From NCBI RefSeq assembly GCF_000014685.1, contig NC_008321.1:868001-932000 (forward strand): a DNA stretch of 64,000 bases. Reading direction: 5' to 3'. Below the pieces are notes generated by a model that was not told where the DNA came from, searched no databases, and saw only the letters and a list, made by a program, of their open reading frames with translations. The stretch is from Shewanella sp. MR-4 (GTDB lineage Bacteria; Pseudomonadota; Gammaproteobacteria; Enterobacterales; Shewanellaceae). The position numbers and the translations under genes are program-made. This document shows positions 1 through 8,794 of this stretch, piece by piece. The number at the start of each line of letters is the position of its first letter. The stretch's first letter is position 1.

Positions 1-359
1 CTTTTACCTTCTTTAACGATCAAGATGGCTACAAAATTGCGTTATTAGAAGAGTACTTAGAGCGCGATATTCAGAGCGAAGCCTTACCATCATTAAGTTT
101 GCTGGGCACTGCGCCCAATGCGCCAACCATGATCACCCTGCAAATCGATGGCGGTAAAAAAGAGAAACTCCGCCCCGGTGATATCCTCGGCGCCCTCACT
201 GGTGAGAATGGTATCGAAGGCTCGCAGGTCGGCAAAATCCTTGTGACCGATTACCGCGCCTATGTGGCGGTGAATCGTAAAGTCGCTAAAAAGGCACTGA
301 GTAAGATCACCAGCGGCCGCATTAAAGGCAAGTCCTACCGCGCGTGGTTAATGAAATAA
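1..359 (+). CDS. dbpA: ATP-dependent RNA helicase DbpA, C-terminal part (5' end outside window)
   Basis: This is the last ~119 codons of an open frame that enters the window from the left and stops at TAA 357-359. The translated part contains the DbpA-type C-terminal RNA-binding domain: a segment around MITLQIDGGKKEKLRPGDIL, then GxxIEGSQVGKILVTDYRAYVAV and a final KGKSYRAWLMK. In E. coli DbpA this domain binds hairpin 92 of 23S rRNA and directs the DEAD-box core to nascent 50S subunits. The helicase core itself lies upstream and cannot be seen. An internal TTG at 99 is not a real start, because similarity and the open frame continue upstream of it. A strong terminator follows at once. Confidence 0.85.
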   Translation, partial: FTFFNDQDGYKIALLEEYLERDIQSEALPSLSLLGTAPNAPTMITLQIDGGKKEKLRPGDILGALTGENGIEGSQVGKILVTDYRAYVAVNRKVAKKALSKITSGRIKGKSYRAWLMK

Positions 360-376
360 GCCGCAGTTAAGTGATT

Positions 377-410
377 AAAAAGCGAAGCCAAATGGCTTCG
401 CTTTTTGTTT
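377..410 (+). terminator. Rho-independent terminator after dbpA
   Basis: A 13-bp perfect stem (377-389 pairs with 394-406) has a 4-nt loop, an A-run before it and a T-run after it. It can act in both directions, serving dbpA on + and possibly the VOC gene on -. Confidence 0.85.
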
Positions 411-526
411 TACAGCATCTAGGTTGATAGTGCCTTGTTATGTCCGGGTGCTTGACTGTACTAGCGACGCTTGGCATTACTGCGTTTGTATCGAGGGTGG
501 GTTAGCCTATTTATTCAATCACATAG

Positions 527-949
527 TCACTGGCATCTTTTGGCCATGGGATGATTAGGGGTCAATTGCAGTAAATCCCAACGGTTGCCATAGAGATCCT
601 CGAACACGGCAACGGTGCCGTAATCCTGCTGCTGCGGTTCACGAATAAAGCGGATCCCAATGGACTGCATATAGTGATAATCGCGCCAAAAATCATCGGT
701 ATTTAAGAATAGAAACACCCGGCCGCCAGCCTGATTACCGATAAAGGGTGCTTGCTCTGGCTTAGAGGCCTTGGCTAACAATAAGGCGGTACCACTGGAG
801 TTGGGCGGGGCTACCACGACCCAACGCTTATCTTGCTCGGGTTGATAGCTGTCTTCAATCAATTCGAATTTGAGTTTCTTGACATAAAAATCAATCGCCT
901 CATCGTAATCTCTTACGACAAGTGCGATATGGACAATCGCCTGTTTCAT
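527..949 (-). CDS. VOC-superfamily (glyoxalase/bleomycin resistance fold) protein
   Basis: 140 aa. It opens with the typical VOC first strand and helix (IVHIALVVRDYDEAIDFYVKKL) and ends with the conserved second-module signature AVFEDLYGNRWDLLQL. Members of this fold use paired beta-alpha-beta-beta-beta modules to bind a divalent metal and act as lyases, dioxygenases or antibiotic-binding proteins. His7 near the N-terminus and the Glu in VFEDLYGN are plausible metal ligands. The substrate cannot be told from sequence. It is a single gene on - between dbpA (convergent) and the aldo/keto reductase (same strand, ~120 bp away). The ATG at 949 is preceded by a purine-rich GAGAAAAAG. Confidence 0.75.
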   Translation of the reverse strand: MKQAIVHIALVVRDYDEAIDFYVKKLKFELIEDSYQPEQDKRWVVVAPPNSSGTALLLAKASKPEQAPFIGNQAGGRVFLFLNTDDFWRDYHYMQSIGIRFIREPQQQDYGTVAVFEDLYGNRWDLLQLTPNHPMAKRCQ

Positions 950-1071
950 CTTTTTCTCGAGTTTTGATGTCTATTACAAGGGCTATTGTAATCGCTATCA
1001 CAACGGTCGGGATACCGCTGCGATAGCATAAAACATCAATCAGTAGCGTAAGTCAGCGACTGACTTTAAGA

Positions 1072-2112
1072 CTAAGGACAAGGCAATCTAAATGTATCTG
1101 ACAGTTCGTTTAGTCGTGCGAGTAACTCGGGGGAGAGGCTGACCTTTAAGCTGTCGATATTCTCTTTCAGCTGGTATAAGTCCGTGGCACCAATGATATT
1201 TGAGCCAACAAATTTACGCGAGTTAACAAAGGCTAACGCCATTTGCGCAGGCGAGATATTAAACTCGCGGGCTAAGTCTACGTAGGCAGCGGTGGCATCG
1301 AGTGCCATTTGCGAGCCTGTATAACGGGCGAAGCGTTTAAACAGGGTTAAGCGCGCGCCTTCTGGCCATTGATTATTGCAATATTTGCCGCTCAAGGCAC
1401 CAAAGGCCAAGGGCGAGTAGGCCAGCAGTGGCAACTCTTCGCGGTGGCTGATTTCACTCATGCCGACTTCAAAGCTGCGGTTGAGCAGGTTATAGGGGTT
1501 TTGCACTGTCACAATGCGCGGCAGGCCATGTTTTTCCGCCAGTTGCAGGTACTTCATCAGTCCCCAAGGGGTTTCGTTCGACACGCCGATGTAGCGCACT
1601 TTACCTTGTCGAATGACTTCGGCGAGGGCTTCGAGGGTTTCGAGGATCGGCGTTTGCTGCTCAATCTCTTGCTCGTCGTAAAATAATTCCCCGAAGAAGT
1701 TGGTATTGCGGTCTGGCCAATGCACTTGGTAGAGATCGATAGTATCGATTTGTAGGCGTTCGAGTGAGGCATCGACTGCTTGGTGGATATTGTTCCAGTC
1801 CAGCGCCATATTCTTGCGAATATAGTCACTCTTGCCACCCGGTGCGGCAATCTTAGTGGCGATTACTAGGTCATCACGGTTGCCACGGGCCTTAATGTAT
1901 TGGCCCAAAATGCGCTCGGTTTCCCCTTGGGTTTCCGGCTTGGGCGGCACAGGGTACATTTCCGCAGTGTCAATAAAGTTGATGCCACTGCCGATGGCGT
2001 AGTCTAGCTGTGCGAAGGCTTCGGCTTGGGTATTTTGTTCGCCCCAAGTCATAGTGCCTAAACAGATTTTGCTCACCTCGAGATTAGAATGCGGTATGCG
2101 TCTGTATTCCAT
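1072..2112 (-). CDS. tas: NADP(H)-dependent aldo/keto reductase, Tas family
   Basis: 346 aa (TIM barrel), the same length as E. coli Tas and collinear with it from the first residues (MEYRRIPHSNLEVS, LGTMTWGEQN). The AKR catalytic tetrad is visible as Asp48, Tyr53, Lys87 and His131. The GVSNETPWG segment and the C-terminal cofactor-binding loop (IIGATDLYQLKENI) are also present. Tas-type enzymes reduce carbonyls with NADPH; the physiological substrate is unclear (E. coli tas was isolated as a suppressor of a tyrosine auxotrophy). The ATG at 2112 has a strong Shine-Dalgarno (TAGGAG) ~7 nt upstream. It is transcribed alone, divergent from the nqr operon. Confidence 0.88.
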   Translation of the reverse strand: MEYRRIPHSNLEVSKICLGTMTWGEQNTQAEAFAQLDYAIGSGINFIDTAEMYPVPPKPETQGETERILGQYIKARGNRDDLVIATKIAAPGGKSDYIRKNMALDWNNIHQAVDASLERLQIDTIDLYQVHWPDRNTNFFGELFYDEQEIEQQTPILETLEALAEVIRQGKVRYIGVSNETPWGLMKYLQLAEKHGLPRIVTVQNPYNLLNRSFEVGMSEISHREELPLLAYSPLAFGALSGKYCNNQWPEGARLTLFKRFARYTGSQMALDATAAYVDLAREFNISPAQMALAFVNSRKFVGSNIIGATDLYQLKENIDSLKVSLSPELLARLNELSDTFRLPCP

Positions 2113-2192
2113 CTATTTCTCCTACGGAAACTATCTTAGTTCGAGGCTATCAAGCTTTTGCTGTAAAGCAAAGGTTAATAGGGCGTCAAACA

Positions 2193-2208
2193 TTTTACTG
2201 CAGTAAAA
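2193..2208. promoter_or_regulatory. Perfect 16-bp palindrome upstream of tas, candidate operator
   Basis: TTTTACTG is followed directly by its reverse complement CAGTAAAA, 80 bp upstream of the tas start codon. A loopless perfect palindrome is more typical of a dimeric repressor site than of an RNA hairpin. I do not recognise the cognate regulator. Confidence 0.4.
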
Positions 2209-2577
2209 ATAACCAATGCTCTAAAGTCGGGAACCGCAGTGAGGTTGCGGGGCTGGCACCTTGGATTGCACACGAACTCGCCACCGACTTAGTGTTTTAC
2301 GCCTTTGTCAAAAATTTGGGCTGAAAGGGGAGATTTTTGTCAGTTTTTATCTAGTTAAGTCGTAACTAAATCAGAAACACAGGAATTATGAATTATTTGT
2401 TATAAAACTACATTTGCAATTTCGCGCTGCAATTGATGTGAATCTATGTCACAAAATGGCGCGAATTTACGTATATTACTTACGAAATTGCGGCGGAATG
2501 TGACGCCAATATCGGATTATCTGTTAACAAACATCTACCCTAAATTTATCTAAAAATTTTCATGGTTGATATTTGTG
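2209..2577. other. tas-nqrA intergenic region, with a coding-like fragment
   Basis: There is no recognised gene. On + a frame without a start codon runs to TGA 2322-2324 and its last ~35 codons look protein-like (AGLAPWIAHELATD is part of it); it could be a gene remnant or chance. The rest (2325-2577) is A+T-rich and must hold the nqr promoter. A TGTGA/TCACA pair at 2437-2453 resembles a CRP site but has a 7-bp spacer instead of 6. Confidence 0.3.
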
Positions 2578-3948
2578 ATGGCAGATTTTTCAAACCAAGT
2601 TATAACGATCAAAAAAGGCCTCGACTTGCCGATTTCGGGTGAGCCTAGGCAGATCATCGAACCCGGTAACAGGCCATCCCAAGTGGCCTTGTTGGGTGAG
2701 GAGTATGTTGGCTTAAAACCGACTATGTTGGTGGAAGTCGGCGATAAGGTCAAAAAAGGCCAACCTTTGTTTGAAGATAAAAAAACAAAGGGCGTGCTGT
2801 TTACCGCTCCCGCCAGTGGTGAGATTGTTGCAATCCACCGTGGTGAACGTCGGGTGTTGCAATCCGTGGTGATCCGCTGCAATGGCTTAGACGCCGATGA
2901 GCAGATCCGTTTCGACATACACACCGATTTACAGGCCTTATCTGCGGATGTGGTTAAAGCGCAACTGGTTAAGAGCGGCCTGTGGACGGCGCTGCGTACC
3001 CGTCCTTTCTCCCGCGTTCCCGCACTCGATGCCAAACCCGCAGGCATTTTCGTGACGGCGATGGATACCAATCCACTCGCCGCCGATCCTAGATTGATTA
3101 TTGCCGAGCAGAGCGACGCCTTTAAGGCGGGCTTAGCGGTACTGAGTCATTTAACCGAAGGCAAGGTTTACCTCTGCCAAGATAAGGGCGAGACCTTAGT
3201 CGGCGCCGACTTACCTAAAGTGCAAGTGCGCCGTTTTACTGGGGTACATCCTGCCGGATTAGCCGGGACTCACATTCACTTTACCTTACCCGTCAGCATT
3301 GAACGTCAGGTGTGGCATATCGGCTATCAAGACGTTATCGCCTACGGCAAGCTGTTCCAAACCGGTGAGCTTTATACCGACCGCGTCGTGGCGCTGGGTG
3401 GCCCGAGCGTGCTTAACCCACGTTTACTGCGCACTCAGTTAGGTGCAGAGCTGAGCGCCTTAGTGGCCGACGAAGTGAAACCCGGTAACAACCGTGTGGT
3501 ATCAGGCTCAGTGTTATCTGGCCATACAGCTAGGGGCGTACATGACTTTTTAGGTCGTTTCCACAACCAAGTATCGGTTCTTGCTGAAGATGCGCAGCAC
3601 CAAGTATTGCCTTGGGTGCGTGGCGGTTCGGACAAGTTCTCTATCACCCGTGCGGTGACTTCACGCTTATTTGGCCTGACCAAGTCCTTCGAATTTACGA
3701 CGCATCAGGGCGGCTCTCACCGCGCCATGATGGCCTTTGGTCAGCTCGATCGCGTTATGCCATTAGATATTTTACCCACTCTACTAGTGCGTGACTTAGT
3801 GGTGCGAGATACCGACGAGGCGCAGGCGTTAGGCGCATTGGAGTTAGATGAAGAAGATTTAGCCCTGTGTACCTTTGTGTGCCCCGGCAAGTATGACTTC
3901 GGTAAAGAGTTACGTGCCTGTCTAGATGTTATTGAGAGGGAAGGTTAA
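2578..3948 (+). CDS. nqrA: Na+-translocating NADH:quinone reductase subunit A
   Basis: About 456 aa from ATG 2578; TTG 2566 or GTG 2575 in the same frame would add up to four residues. NqrA is the large peripheral subunit on the cytoplasmic face of the Na+-NQR complex and takes part in quinone binding. The family signature ITIKKGLDLPISGEP is at the N-terminus. The barrel-sandwich-like segment VEVGDKVKKGQPLFEDKK with ASGEIVAIHRGERRVLQ, GxTRGVHDFLGRFHNQVSVL near the middle, and a C-terminal LCTFVCPGKYDFGKELR like that of RnfC/NqrA are all present. The nqrB start overlaps the stop by one base (TAATG), so the two are translationally coupled. No strong Shine-Dalgarno is visible, so the exact start is uncertain. 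Confidence 0.95.
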   Translation: MADFSNQVITIKKGLDLPISGEPRQIIEPGNRPSQVALLGEEYVGLKPTMLVEVGDKVKKGQPLFEDKKTKGVLFTAPASGEIVAIHRGERRVLQSVVIRCNGLDADEQIRFDIHTDLQALSADVVKAQLVKSGLWTALRTRPFSRVPALDAKPAGIFVTAMDTNPLAADPRLIIAEQSDAFKAGLAVLSHLTEGKVYLCQDKGETLVGADLPKVQVRRFTGVHPAGLAGTHIHFTLPVSIERQVWHIGYQDVIAYGKLFQTGELYTDRVVALGGPSVLNPRLLRTQLGAELSALVADEVKPGNNRVVSGSVLSGHTARGVHDFLGRFHNQVSVLAEDAQHQVLPWVRGGSDKFSITRAVTSRLFGLTKSFEFTTHQGGSHRAMMAFGQLDRVMPLDILPTLLVRDLVVRDTDEAQALGALELDEEDLALCTFVCPGKYDFGKELRACLDVIEREG

Positions 3949-5180
3949 TGACGACACAACCTAAAAAACCTGATTTACAGGACGCCCCTGATTTGCAGCA
4001 AGAGTATTACGCCACGGGTAAATCGATGAAGGGCTTTGTGCGCTCATTGGTGATCGCCAGTGGTCGCAGCACTAAGGGACAAGTACACGTACGTGACGCC
4101 ATTGACGTAAAACGTACCATGACCTTAGTGGGTCTTTGTTTATTACCCGCCATTTTATTTGGCTTATATAACGTAGGCTTACAGGCTCAGCTCGCACTAG
4201 CAAGTGGCCTAACGACGCCAGAAACCTGGAAACTCGCACTGTTTAATGCCCTAAGCGGTGGCTTAAGTGTCGAGACGGGCGTGATTGGCCTGTTCCTCTA
4301 TGGCTTAAGTTTTTATCTGCCGATTTACTTAACGGCCTTGCTGACCAGCCTGTTCTGGGAAGTGGTGTTTGCCAAGGTGCGTCGTCAAGAATTGCACGAA
4401 GGCTTCTTCGTCACTGCCTTGTTATTTACGCTGATTTTACCCGTTTCGATTCCACTCTGGTTGGTGGTGATGGGGATTAGCTTTGGGGTGGTAATTGCCA
4501 AAGAGCTGTTTGGTGGCATGGGATACAACTTCCTTAACCCCGCATTAGCAGGTTTGGCGTTTATCTATTTTGCTTACCCTTCTGAAGTGTCAACCGTTAA
4601 GCAACTGGTTGCTGTAGATGGCTTTTCAGGCGCGACAGCCTTAGCGCAAGCCGCAGCCGGCAAGCTGCAATTTGCCGATTACGCTTGGTACAGCGCCTTT
4701 AGCGATCCTAACTGGTGGAATAATTTCTTCGGCTTTACCGTAGGTGCGATTGGTGAAACCAGCACACTTGCTGTGCTGCTCGGTGGGTTATTGCTGCTTA
4801 TCACCCGTTTAGCCGACTGGCGCATCGTGGTGGGCGTGATGTTGGGCATGATTGCCACTGCAACCTTGTTCAATGTTATTGGTTCAAGCACTAACCAGAT
4901 GATGGCAATGCCTTGGACATGGCACTTAGTCACGGGCGGCTTTGCTATCGCGATGATGTTTATGGCGACCGATCCAGTGACGACCTCTTATACCCGCCAA
5001 GGCAAGTTTGCCTACGGCGCCTTGATTGGTTTTATGACAATCCTTATCCGTGTGGCTAACCCCAAAATGCCAGAAGGCGTGATGTTAGCCATCCTGTTCG
5101 CCAACCTGTGGGCGCCGCTGTTCGATTATCTGGTGGCCCGTGCCAACATCAAGCGGAGAGTAAAACGTCATGGTATTTAA
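3948..5180 (+). CDS. nqrB: Na+-NQR subunit B (covalent FMN and riboflavin-binding membrane subunit)
   Basis: 410 aa, a polytopic inner-membrane subunit of the NqrB/RnfD family, which forms the main Na+ pathway. After a ~55-residue cytoplasmic N-terminus there are about ten hydrophobic segments. The covalent FMN attachment motif SGAT is present in DGFSGATAL with Thr230, equivalent to Thr236 of Vibrio NqrB. The frame overlaps nqrA by 1 nt and nqrC by 11 nt, as expected for a tightly coupled six-subunit operon. Length and architecture are normal. Confidence 0.97.
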   Translation: MTTQPKKPDLQDAPDLQQEYYATGKSMKGFVRSLVIASGRSTKGQVHVRDAIDVKRTMTLVGLCLLPAILFGLYNVGLQAQLALASGLTTPETWKLALFNALSGGLSVETGVIGLFLYGLSFYLPIYLTALLTSLFWEVVFAKVRRQELHEGFFVTALLFTLILPVSIPLWLVVMGISFGVVIAKELFGGMGYNFLNPALAGLAFIYFAYPSEVSTVKQLVAVDGFSGATALAQAAAGKLQFADYAWYSAFSDPNWWNNFFGFTVGAIGETSTLAVLLGGLLLLITRLADWRIVVGVMLGMIATATLFNVIGSSTNQMMAMPWTWHLVTGGFAIAMMFMATDPVTTSYTRQGKFAYGALIGFMTILIRVANPKMPEGVMLAILFANLWAPLFDYLVARANIKRRVKRHGI

Positions 5181-5964
5181 GAAAGATACTGTGGTGGGGA
5201 CCATGATCTTCACCATCACGCTCTGCCTTTTGTGCTCCTTTATGATTACTGGCACCGCAGGCGTGTTGAAAGAGCGTAAGCTCGCGAAAAAACGCGATGA
5301 GTTACAACGTTATGTGTTGATGGCGGCCGATGTAAATATTGGCCAAGGCAATGAGTTTAGAGAGATTTTTGCTAAATCCGTTAAGCCATTATTGATTAAT
5401 CTCGACACAGGCAAAGTGGACTCTGATGCCAATGTACTCGACTTTGATGAGCGCATGGCGGCGATTAACCCAGAAACCTCAAGCGCCCCTAAAAAAGATA
5501 TCGCCAAAATCAAGACCCGCGCCAACGATGCCCGCGTGTTTAAGGTGTTCGATGATAGCGGCAAGTTATCCAGCGTGGTCGTGCCTTTCTACGGTAAAGG
5601 GCTGTGGTCGATGATCTACGGTTACGTGGCCGTCGAACCTGACTTTAACACTATTAAAGGCATGGTGGTTTACGAGCACGGTGAAACCCCTGGTATCGGT
5701 GACTTTGTGACTGACCCACATTGGTTATCCCTGTGGAAGGGTAAACAACTCTTTGATGAAAAAGGCAAGTTTGCGATGCGCCTCGTGAAAGGCGGCGCCA
5801 AAGAGGGTGATATCCACGGTGTTGATGCTGTGAGTGGCGCGACCATGACCGGCCGTGGCGTGCAGCGTGCAATGGAGTTTTGGTTTGGCGTCGAGGGTTT
5901 CCAAACCTTCTTCAACCAATTAAAAGCATCGGCTGAACAAGGTGAGTTGGGAGGTGCAAAATGA
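5170..5964 (+). CDS. nqrC: Na+-NQR subunit C (covalent FMN subunit)
   Basis: 264 aa. One N-terminal transmembrane helix (about residues 9-33) is followed by a periplasmic FMN-binding domain. The flavinylation motif SGATMT is seen with Thr225, the same number as in Vibrio cholerae NqrC; ApbE (not in this window) would attach the FMN. The conserved YGKGLWSMIYGYVAV and HGETPGIGD segments of the FMN-binding fold are present. It starts inside nqrB and its stop overlaps nqrD (ATGA). Confidence 0.97.
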   Translation: MVFKKDTVVGTMIFTITLCLLCSFMITGTAGVLKERKLAKKRDELQRYVLMAADVNIGQGNEFREIFAKSVKPLLINLDTGKVDSDANVLDFDERMAAINPETSSAPKKDIAKIKTRANDARVFKVFDDSGKLSSVVVPFYGKGLWSMIYGYVAVEPDFNTIKGMVVYEHGETPGIGDFVTDPHWLSLWKGKQLFDEKGKFAMRLVKGGAKEGDIHGVDAVSGATMTGRGVQRAMEFWFGVEGFQTFFNQLKASAEQGELGGAK

Positions 5965-6581
5965 GCAACAGTTTATCCATGCGGGACATGCTAGCAGGCC
6001 CTGTGTTTGCCAATAACCCAGTGGCGATGCAAGTGCTGGGCGTATGTTCGGCGCTGGCGGTGAGTAACTCCATGCAGACGGCCGTGGTGATGACACTGGC
6101 GGTGACCTTCGTACTGGTGTTCTCAAACCTTATCATCTCCGCCATTCGCAACTTTATCCCTAACAGCGTGCGGATTATTGCCCAGATGACGGTCATTGCC
6201 TCCTTGGTGATTATCGTCGACATGGTGTTGCAGGATGTGGCTTACGAGCTATCTAAGCAACTATCTGTATTTGTTGGGTTAATCATCACTAACTGTATCA
6301 TCATGGGCCGCGCCGAAGCCTTTGCGATGAAGTATCCACCTCACTTAGCCGTGGTCGATGCCGTGGGTAACGCGGCGGGTTATGGCTTGGTGCTGATCAG
6401 TGTGGCCTTTGTGCGTGAGCTATTAGGCACGGGCAATTTGTTTGGGCATAGCGTGTTGACTACGGTTGAAAACGGCGGCTGGTACTTACCCAATGAGATG
6501 TTTAAGTTGCCCCCAAGCGCCTTCTTCCTAATTGGCCTGCTGATCTGGACCATTAACGTGATCCAGCGTAAACGCGGTTAA
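5961..6581 (+). CDS. nqrD: Na+-NQR subunit D
   Basis: 206 aa, six hydrophobic segments, NqrD/RnfE family. The two cysteines that, with a pair from NqrE, hold an intramembrane iron centre in Na+-NQR are at Cys29 (LGVCSALAVSN) and Cys112 (ITNCIIMGRAEAFA), the numbering known for Vibrio. The inverted-topology repeat typical of the NqrD/E pair is apparent around the two Cys motifs. It overlaps nqrC by 4 nt and ends 9 nt before nqrE. Confidence 0.97.
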   Translation: MSNSLSMRDMLAGPVFANNPVAMQVLGVCSALAVSNSMQTAVVMTLAVTFVLVFSNLIISAIRNFIPNSVRIIAQMTVIASLVIIVDMVLQDVAYELSKQLSVFVGLIITNCIIMGRAEAFAMKYPPHLAVVDAVGNAAGYGLVLISVAFVRELLGTGNLFGHSVLTTVENGGWYLPNEMFKLPPSAFFLIGLLIWTINVIQRKRG

Positions 6582-6590
6582 GGAGCGGAT

Positions 6591-7199
6591 ATGGAACACT
6601 ATATTAATCTGTTTTTACAGGCCACATTCTTAGACAACATGGCGCTGTCGTTCTTCCTCGGTATGTGTACCTTCTTAGCCGTGTCTAAAAAGGTGTCGAC
6701 CGCCTTCGGCTTAGGCGTAGCGGTTATCGTGGTGATGACCTTAGCCGTGCCTTTAAACCAACTGATCTATGTGAAGGTGTTAGCACCGGGCGCATTGGCT
6801 TGGGCGGGCATGCCTGGTATCGACTTAAGTTACCTGCAACTGATCACCTTTATCGGTGTGATTGCGGCCTTAGTGCAAATCCTTGAAATGTTTTTAGATA
6901 AATACATTCCAAGCCTGTATGACTCCCTCGGGATCTTCCTGCCACTGCTCACCGTAAACTGCGCGATTTTTGCCGGGGTGATCTTTATGGCTAACCGTGA
7001 TTACAACTTTGCCGAATCGGCGGTGTTTGCTATGGGTTCGGGCACGGGGTGGGCGCTGGCGATTGTGATGCTGGCCGGGCTGCGTGAACGGATGAAGTTT
7101 CATGCGATTCCCGAAGGCTTACAGGGGATTGGTATCACCTTTATTACCACAGGGTTGATGGCACTTGGCTTTATGTCTTTCTCGGGGATCTCGCTGTAA
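6591..7199 (+). CDS. nqrE: Na+-NQR subunit E
   Basis: 202 aa, six hydrophobic segments, NqrE/RnfA family. Candidate iron ligands are Cys26 (FLGMCTFLAVSKK) and Cys124 (LLTVNCAIFAG), giving the pseudo-twofold centre with NqrD. A clear Shine-Dalgarno (AAGGAGCG) lies 5-12 nt before ATG 6591. Length and composition are normal for the family. Confidence 0.97.
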   Translation: MEHYINLFLQATFLDNMALSFFLGMCTFLAVSKKVSTAFGLGVAVIVVMTLAVPLNQLIYVKVLAPGALAWAGMPGIDLSYLQLITFIGVIAALVQILEMFLDKYIPSLYDSLGIFLPLLTVNCAIFAGVIFMANRDYNFAESAVFAMGSGTGWALAIVMLAGLRERMKFHAIPEGLQGIGITFITTGLMALGFMSFSGISL

Positions 7200-7250
7200 C
7201 GCGTGGCTGAGAAAGTGAAACCGCATTCTGTTTAGAAAAAGGGTTATCGA

Positions 7251-8468
7251 ATGGAAATGGCAATAGGCATAGGCATGTTCACCTTAGTGGTGTGCCTACT
7301 GGTGATAGTAATCCTTATCGCCAAAAAGAAATTAGTGACTACCGGTGAGATCACTATCGGGATTAACGACGATGCCGAGAAAAGCATTAAAGTTGCCGCG
7401 GGCGACAAACTGCTTGGCGCCTTGGCGAGTAAGAATATTTTTATTCCCTCGGCCTGTGGCGGCGGCGGTACCTGCGGCCAGTGCCGGGTGAAAGTCAAAT
7501 CGGGCGGTGGTGATATTCTGCCAACAGAACAAGGGCATATCACTAAAAAAGAAGCCAAAGAAGGTTGTCGTCTCGCCTGCCAAGTCGCGGTGAAAACCGA
7601 TATGGAACTTGAGCTAGAGGAAGAAATATTCGGTGTGAAGAAGTGGCAATGTGAGGTGATCTCAAACGATAACAAGGCCACCTTTATCAAAGAGTTATTG
7701 CTAAAACTGCCCGAGGGTGAAGACGTACACTTCAAGGCGGGTGGCTATATTCAAATTGAAGCGCCAGCCCATGTGGTGAAGTATGCCGATTTTGATATTC
7801 CGGCTAAGTACCGCGACGATTGGGAAAAATACGGCCTGTTCGACTTAGTTTCCACCGTCAATGAAGACGTGCTGCGCGCCTATTCGATGGCGAACTATCC
7901 CGATGAAAAGGGCCGCATCATGCTTAACGTGCGGATTGCCACGCCACCATCGGCCAATGTGCCACCGGGTAAGATGTCTTCTTACATCTTTAACCTCAAG
8001 GCGGGGGATAAGGTGACCATCTCTGGCCCATTCGGCGAGTTCTTTGTGAAAGAAACCGATGCGGAAATGGTATTTATCGGCGGTGGTGCGGGTATGGCAC
8101 CGATGCGCTCGCATATTTTCGATCAGCTAAAGAGTAAAAAGACCAAGCGTAAGATGAGCTTCTGGTACGGCGCACGCTCAAGCCGCGAAGTGTTTTACCA
8201 GCAGGACTTCGACACCTTGGCCGCCGAGAACGACAACTTCGTCTGGCATGTGGCGTTGTCTGAGCCGCTGCCAGAGGATAATTGGACGGGTTACACTGGC
8301 TTTATTCATAATGTGCTCTATGAGAATTATCTTAAAAATCACAAGGCACCAGAGGATTGTGAGTTCTATATGTGTGGCCCACCGATCATGAACTCCTCGG
8401 TGATCCGTATGCTCGAAAGCCTAGGGGTCGAGCCTGAAAATATCCTGCTCGATGACTTTGGTGATTAA
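7251..8468 (+). CDS. nqrF: Na+-NQR subunit F (NADH dehydrogenase, 2Fe-2S and FAD)
   Basis: 405 aa. NqrF is the electron entry point: NADH reduces FAD, and electrons pass through a 2Fe-2S cluster into the membrane subunits. Visible parts in order are one N-terminal TM helix (residues 3-24), a ferredoxin domain with ligands Cys69, Cys75, Cys78 and Cys110, an FAD-binding segment RAYSMANYP (about residues 207-215), the NADH-binding GGGAGMAPMRSH (about 280), the CGPP motif and the C-terminal DDFGD. It is separated from nqrE by 51 nt. The operon ends at a strong terminator. Confidence 0.97.
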   Translation: MEMAIGIGMFTLVVCLLVIVILIAKKKLVTTGEITIGINDDAEKSIKVAAGDKLLGALASKNIFIPSACGGGGTCGQCRVKVKSGGGDILPTEQGHITKKEAKEGCRLACQVAVKTDMELELEEEIFGVKKWQCEVISNDNKATFIKELLLKLPEGEDVHFKAGGYIQIEAPAHVVKYADFDIPAKYRDDWEKYGLFDLVSTVNEDVLRAYSMANYPDEKGRIMLNVRIATPPSANVPPGKMSSYIFNLKAGDKVTISGPFGEFFVKETDAEMVFIGGGAGMAPMRSHIFDQLKSKKTKRKMSFWYGARSSREVFYQQDFDTLAAENDNFVWHVALSEPLPEDNWTGYTGFIHNVLYENYLKNHKAPEDCEFYMCGPPIMNSSVIRMLESLGVEPENILLDDFGD

Positions 8469-8485
8469 GCAGTAAGTGGAAAAGA

Positions 8486-8537
8486 AAATCGCGTTAGGCA
8501 GGGCTAGTACAGCTGAGTCTAACGCGATTTTTTTTTA
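8486..8537 (+). terminator. Terminator of the nqr operon
   Basis: A 12-bp perfect stem (AAATCGCGTTAG at 8486-8497 pairs with CTAACGCGATTT at 8519-8530) has a 21-nt loop and is followed by a T-run. It lies 18 nt after the nqrF stop. Confidence 0.9.
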
Positions 8538-8741
8538 TAGGGCTTTTGATATCTAGCTAAAAGATTTTCCACTATGGCGGATTAAATAGCCCAGCATACG
8601 CTGACTTTCAGCGGTGTAAGACGGCATATGAAACTCACCATGCCAAATTGTTGAGCCTCAAACGAAGGCCAAAAACTTCTGGTAGGCAGGTTATTGCCTT
8701 GTCTTACAAAAGATATTCATTTATATCTCGATAAACTTAGT
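8538..8741. other. Intergenic stretch between nqr and the mobile region; no gene called
   Basis: On - a 24-codon frame (8553-8627, starting MPSYTAESQRMLGYL) has protein-like composition, but it lacks a ribosome-binding site and is broken upstream by a stop. It may be the tail of a decayed gene. I recognise no function. Confidence 0.25.
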
Positions 8742-8783
8742 GATTAAGCACAGCCATTCCAGTGACACGCAGCAAGTACGTAT
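8742..8783. repeat. Left arm of an intergenic palindromic (MITE/REP-like) repeat, split by the IS
   Basis: The arm begins GATTAAGCACAG (8742-8753), the exact reverse complement of CTGTGCTTAATC at 10181-10192 on the other side of the insertion sequence. The two arms together look like one ~110-bp element with 12-bp terminal inverted repeats into which the IS inserted. Beyond the 12-bp ends the arms pair only patchily. Confidence 0.55.
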
Positions 8784-8794
8784 ATGGACACCTC

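Noticed and set aside
2437..2453. CRP-like site upstream of nqrA
   Set aside because: Both half-sites TGTGA and TCACA are there, but the spacer is 7 bp, one too many for CRP; kept only as a remark.
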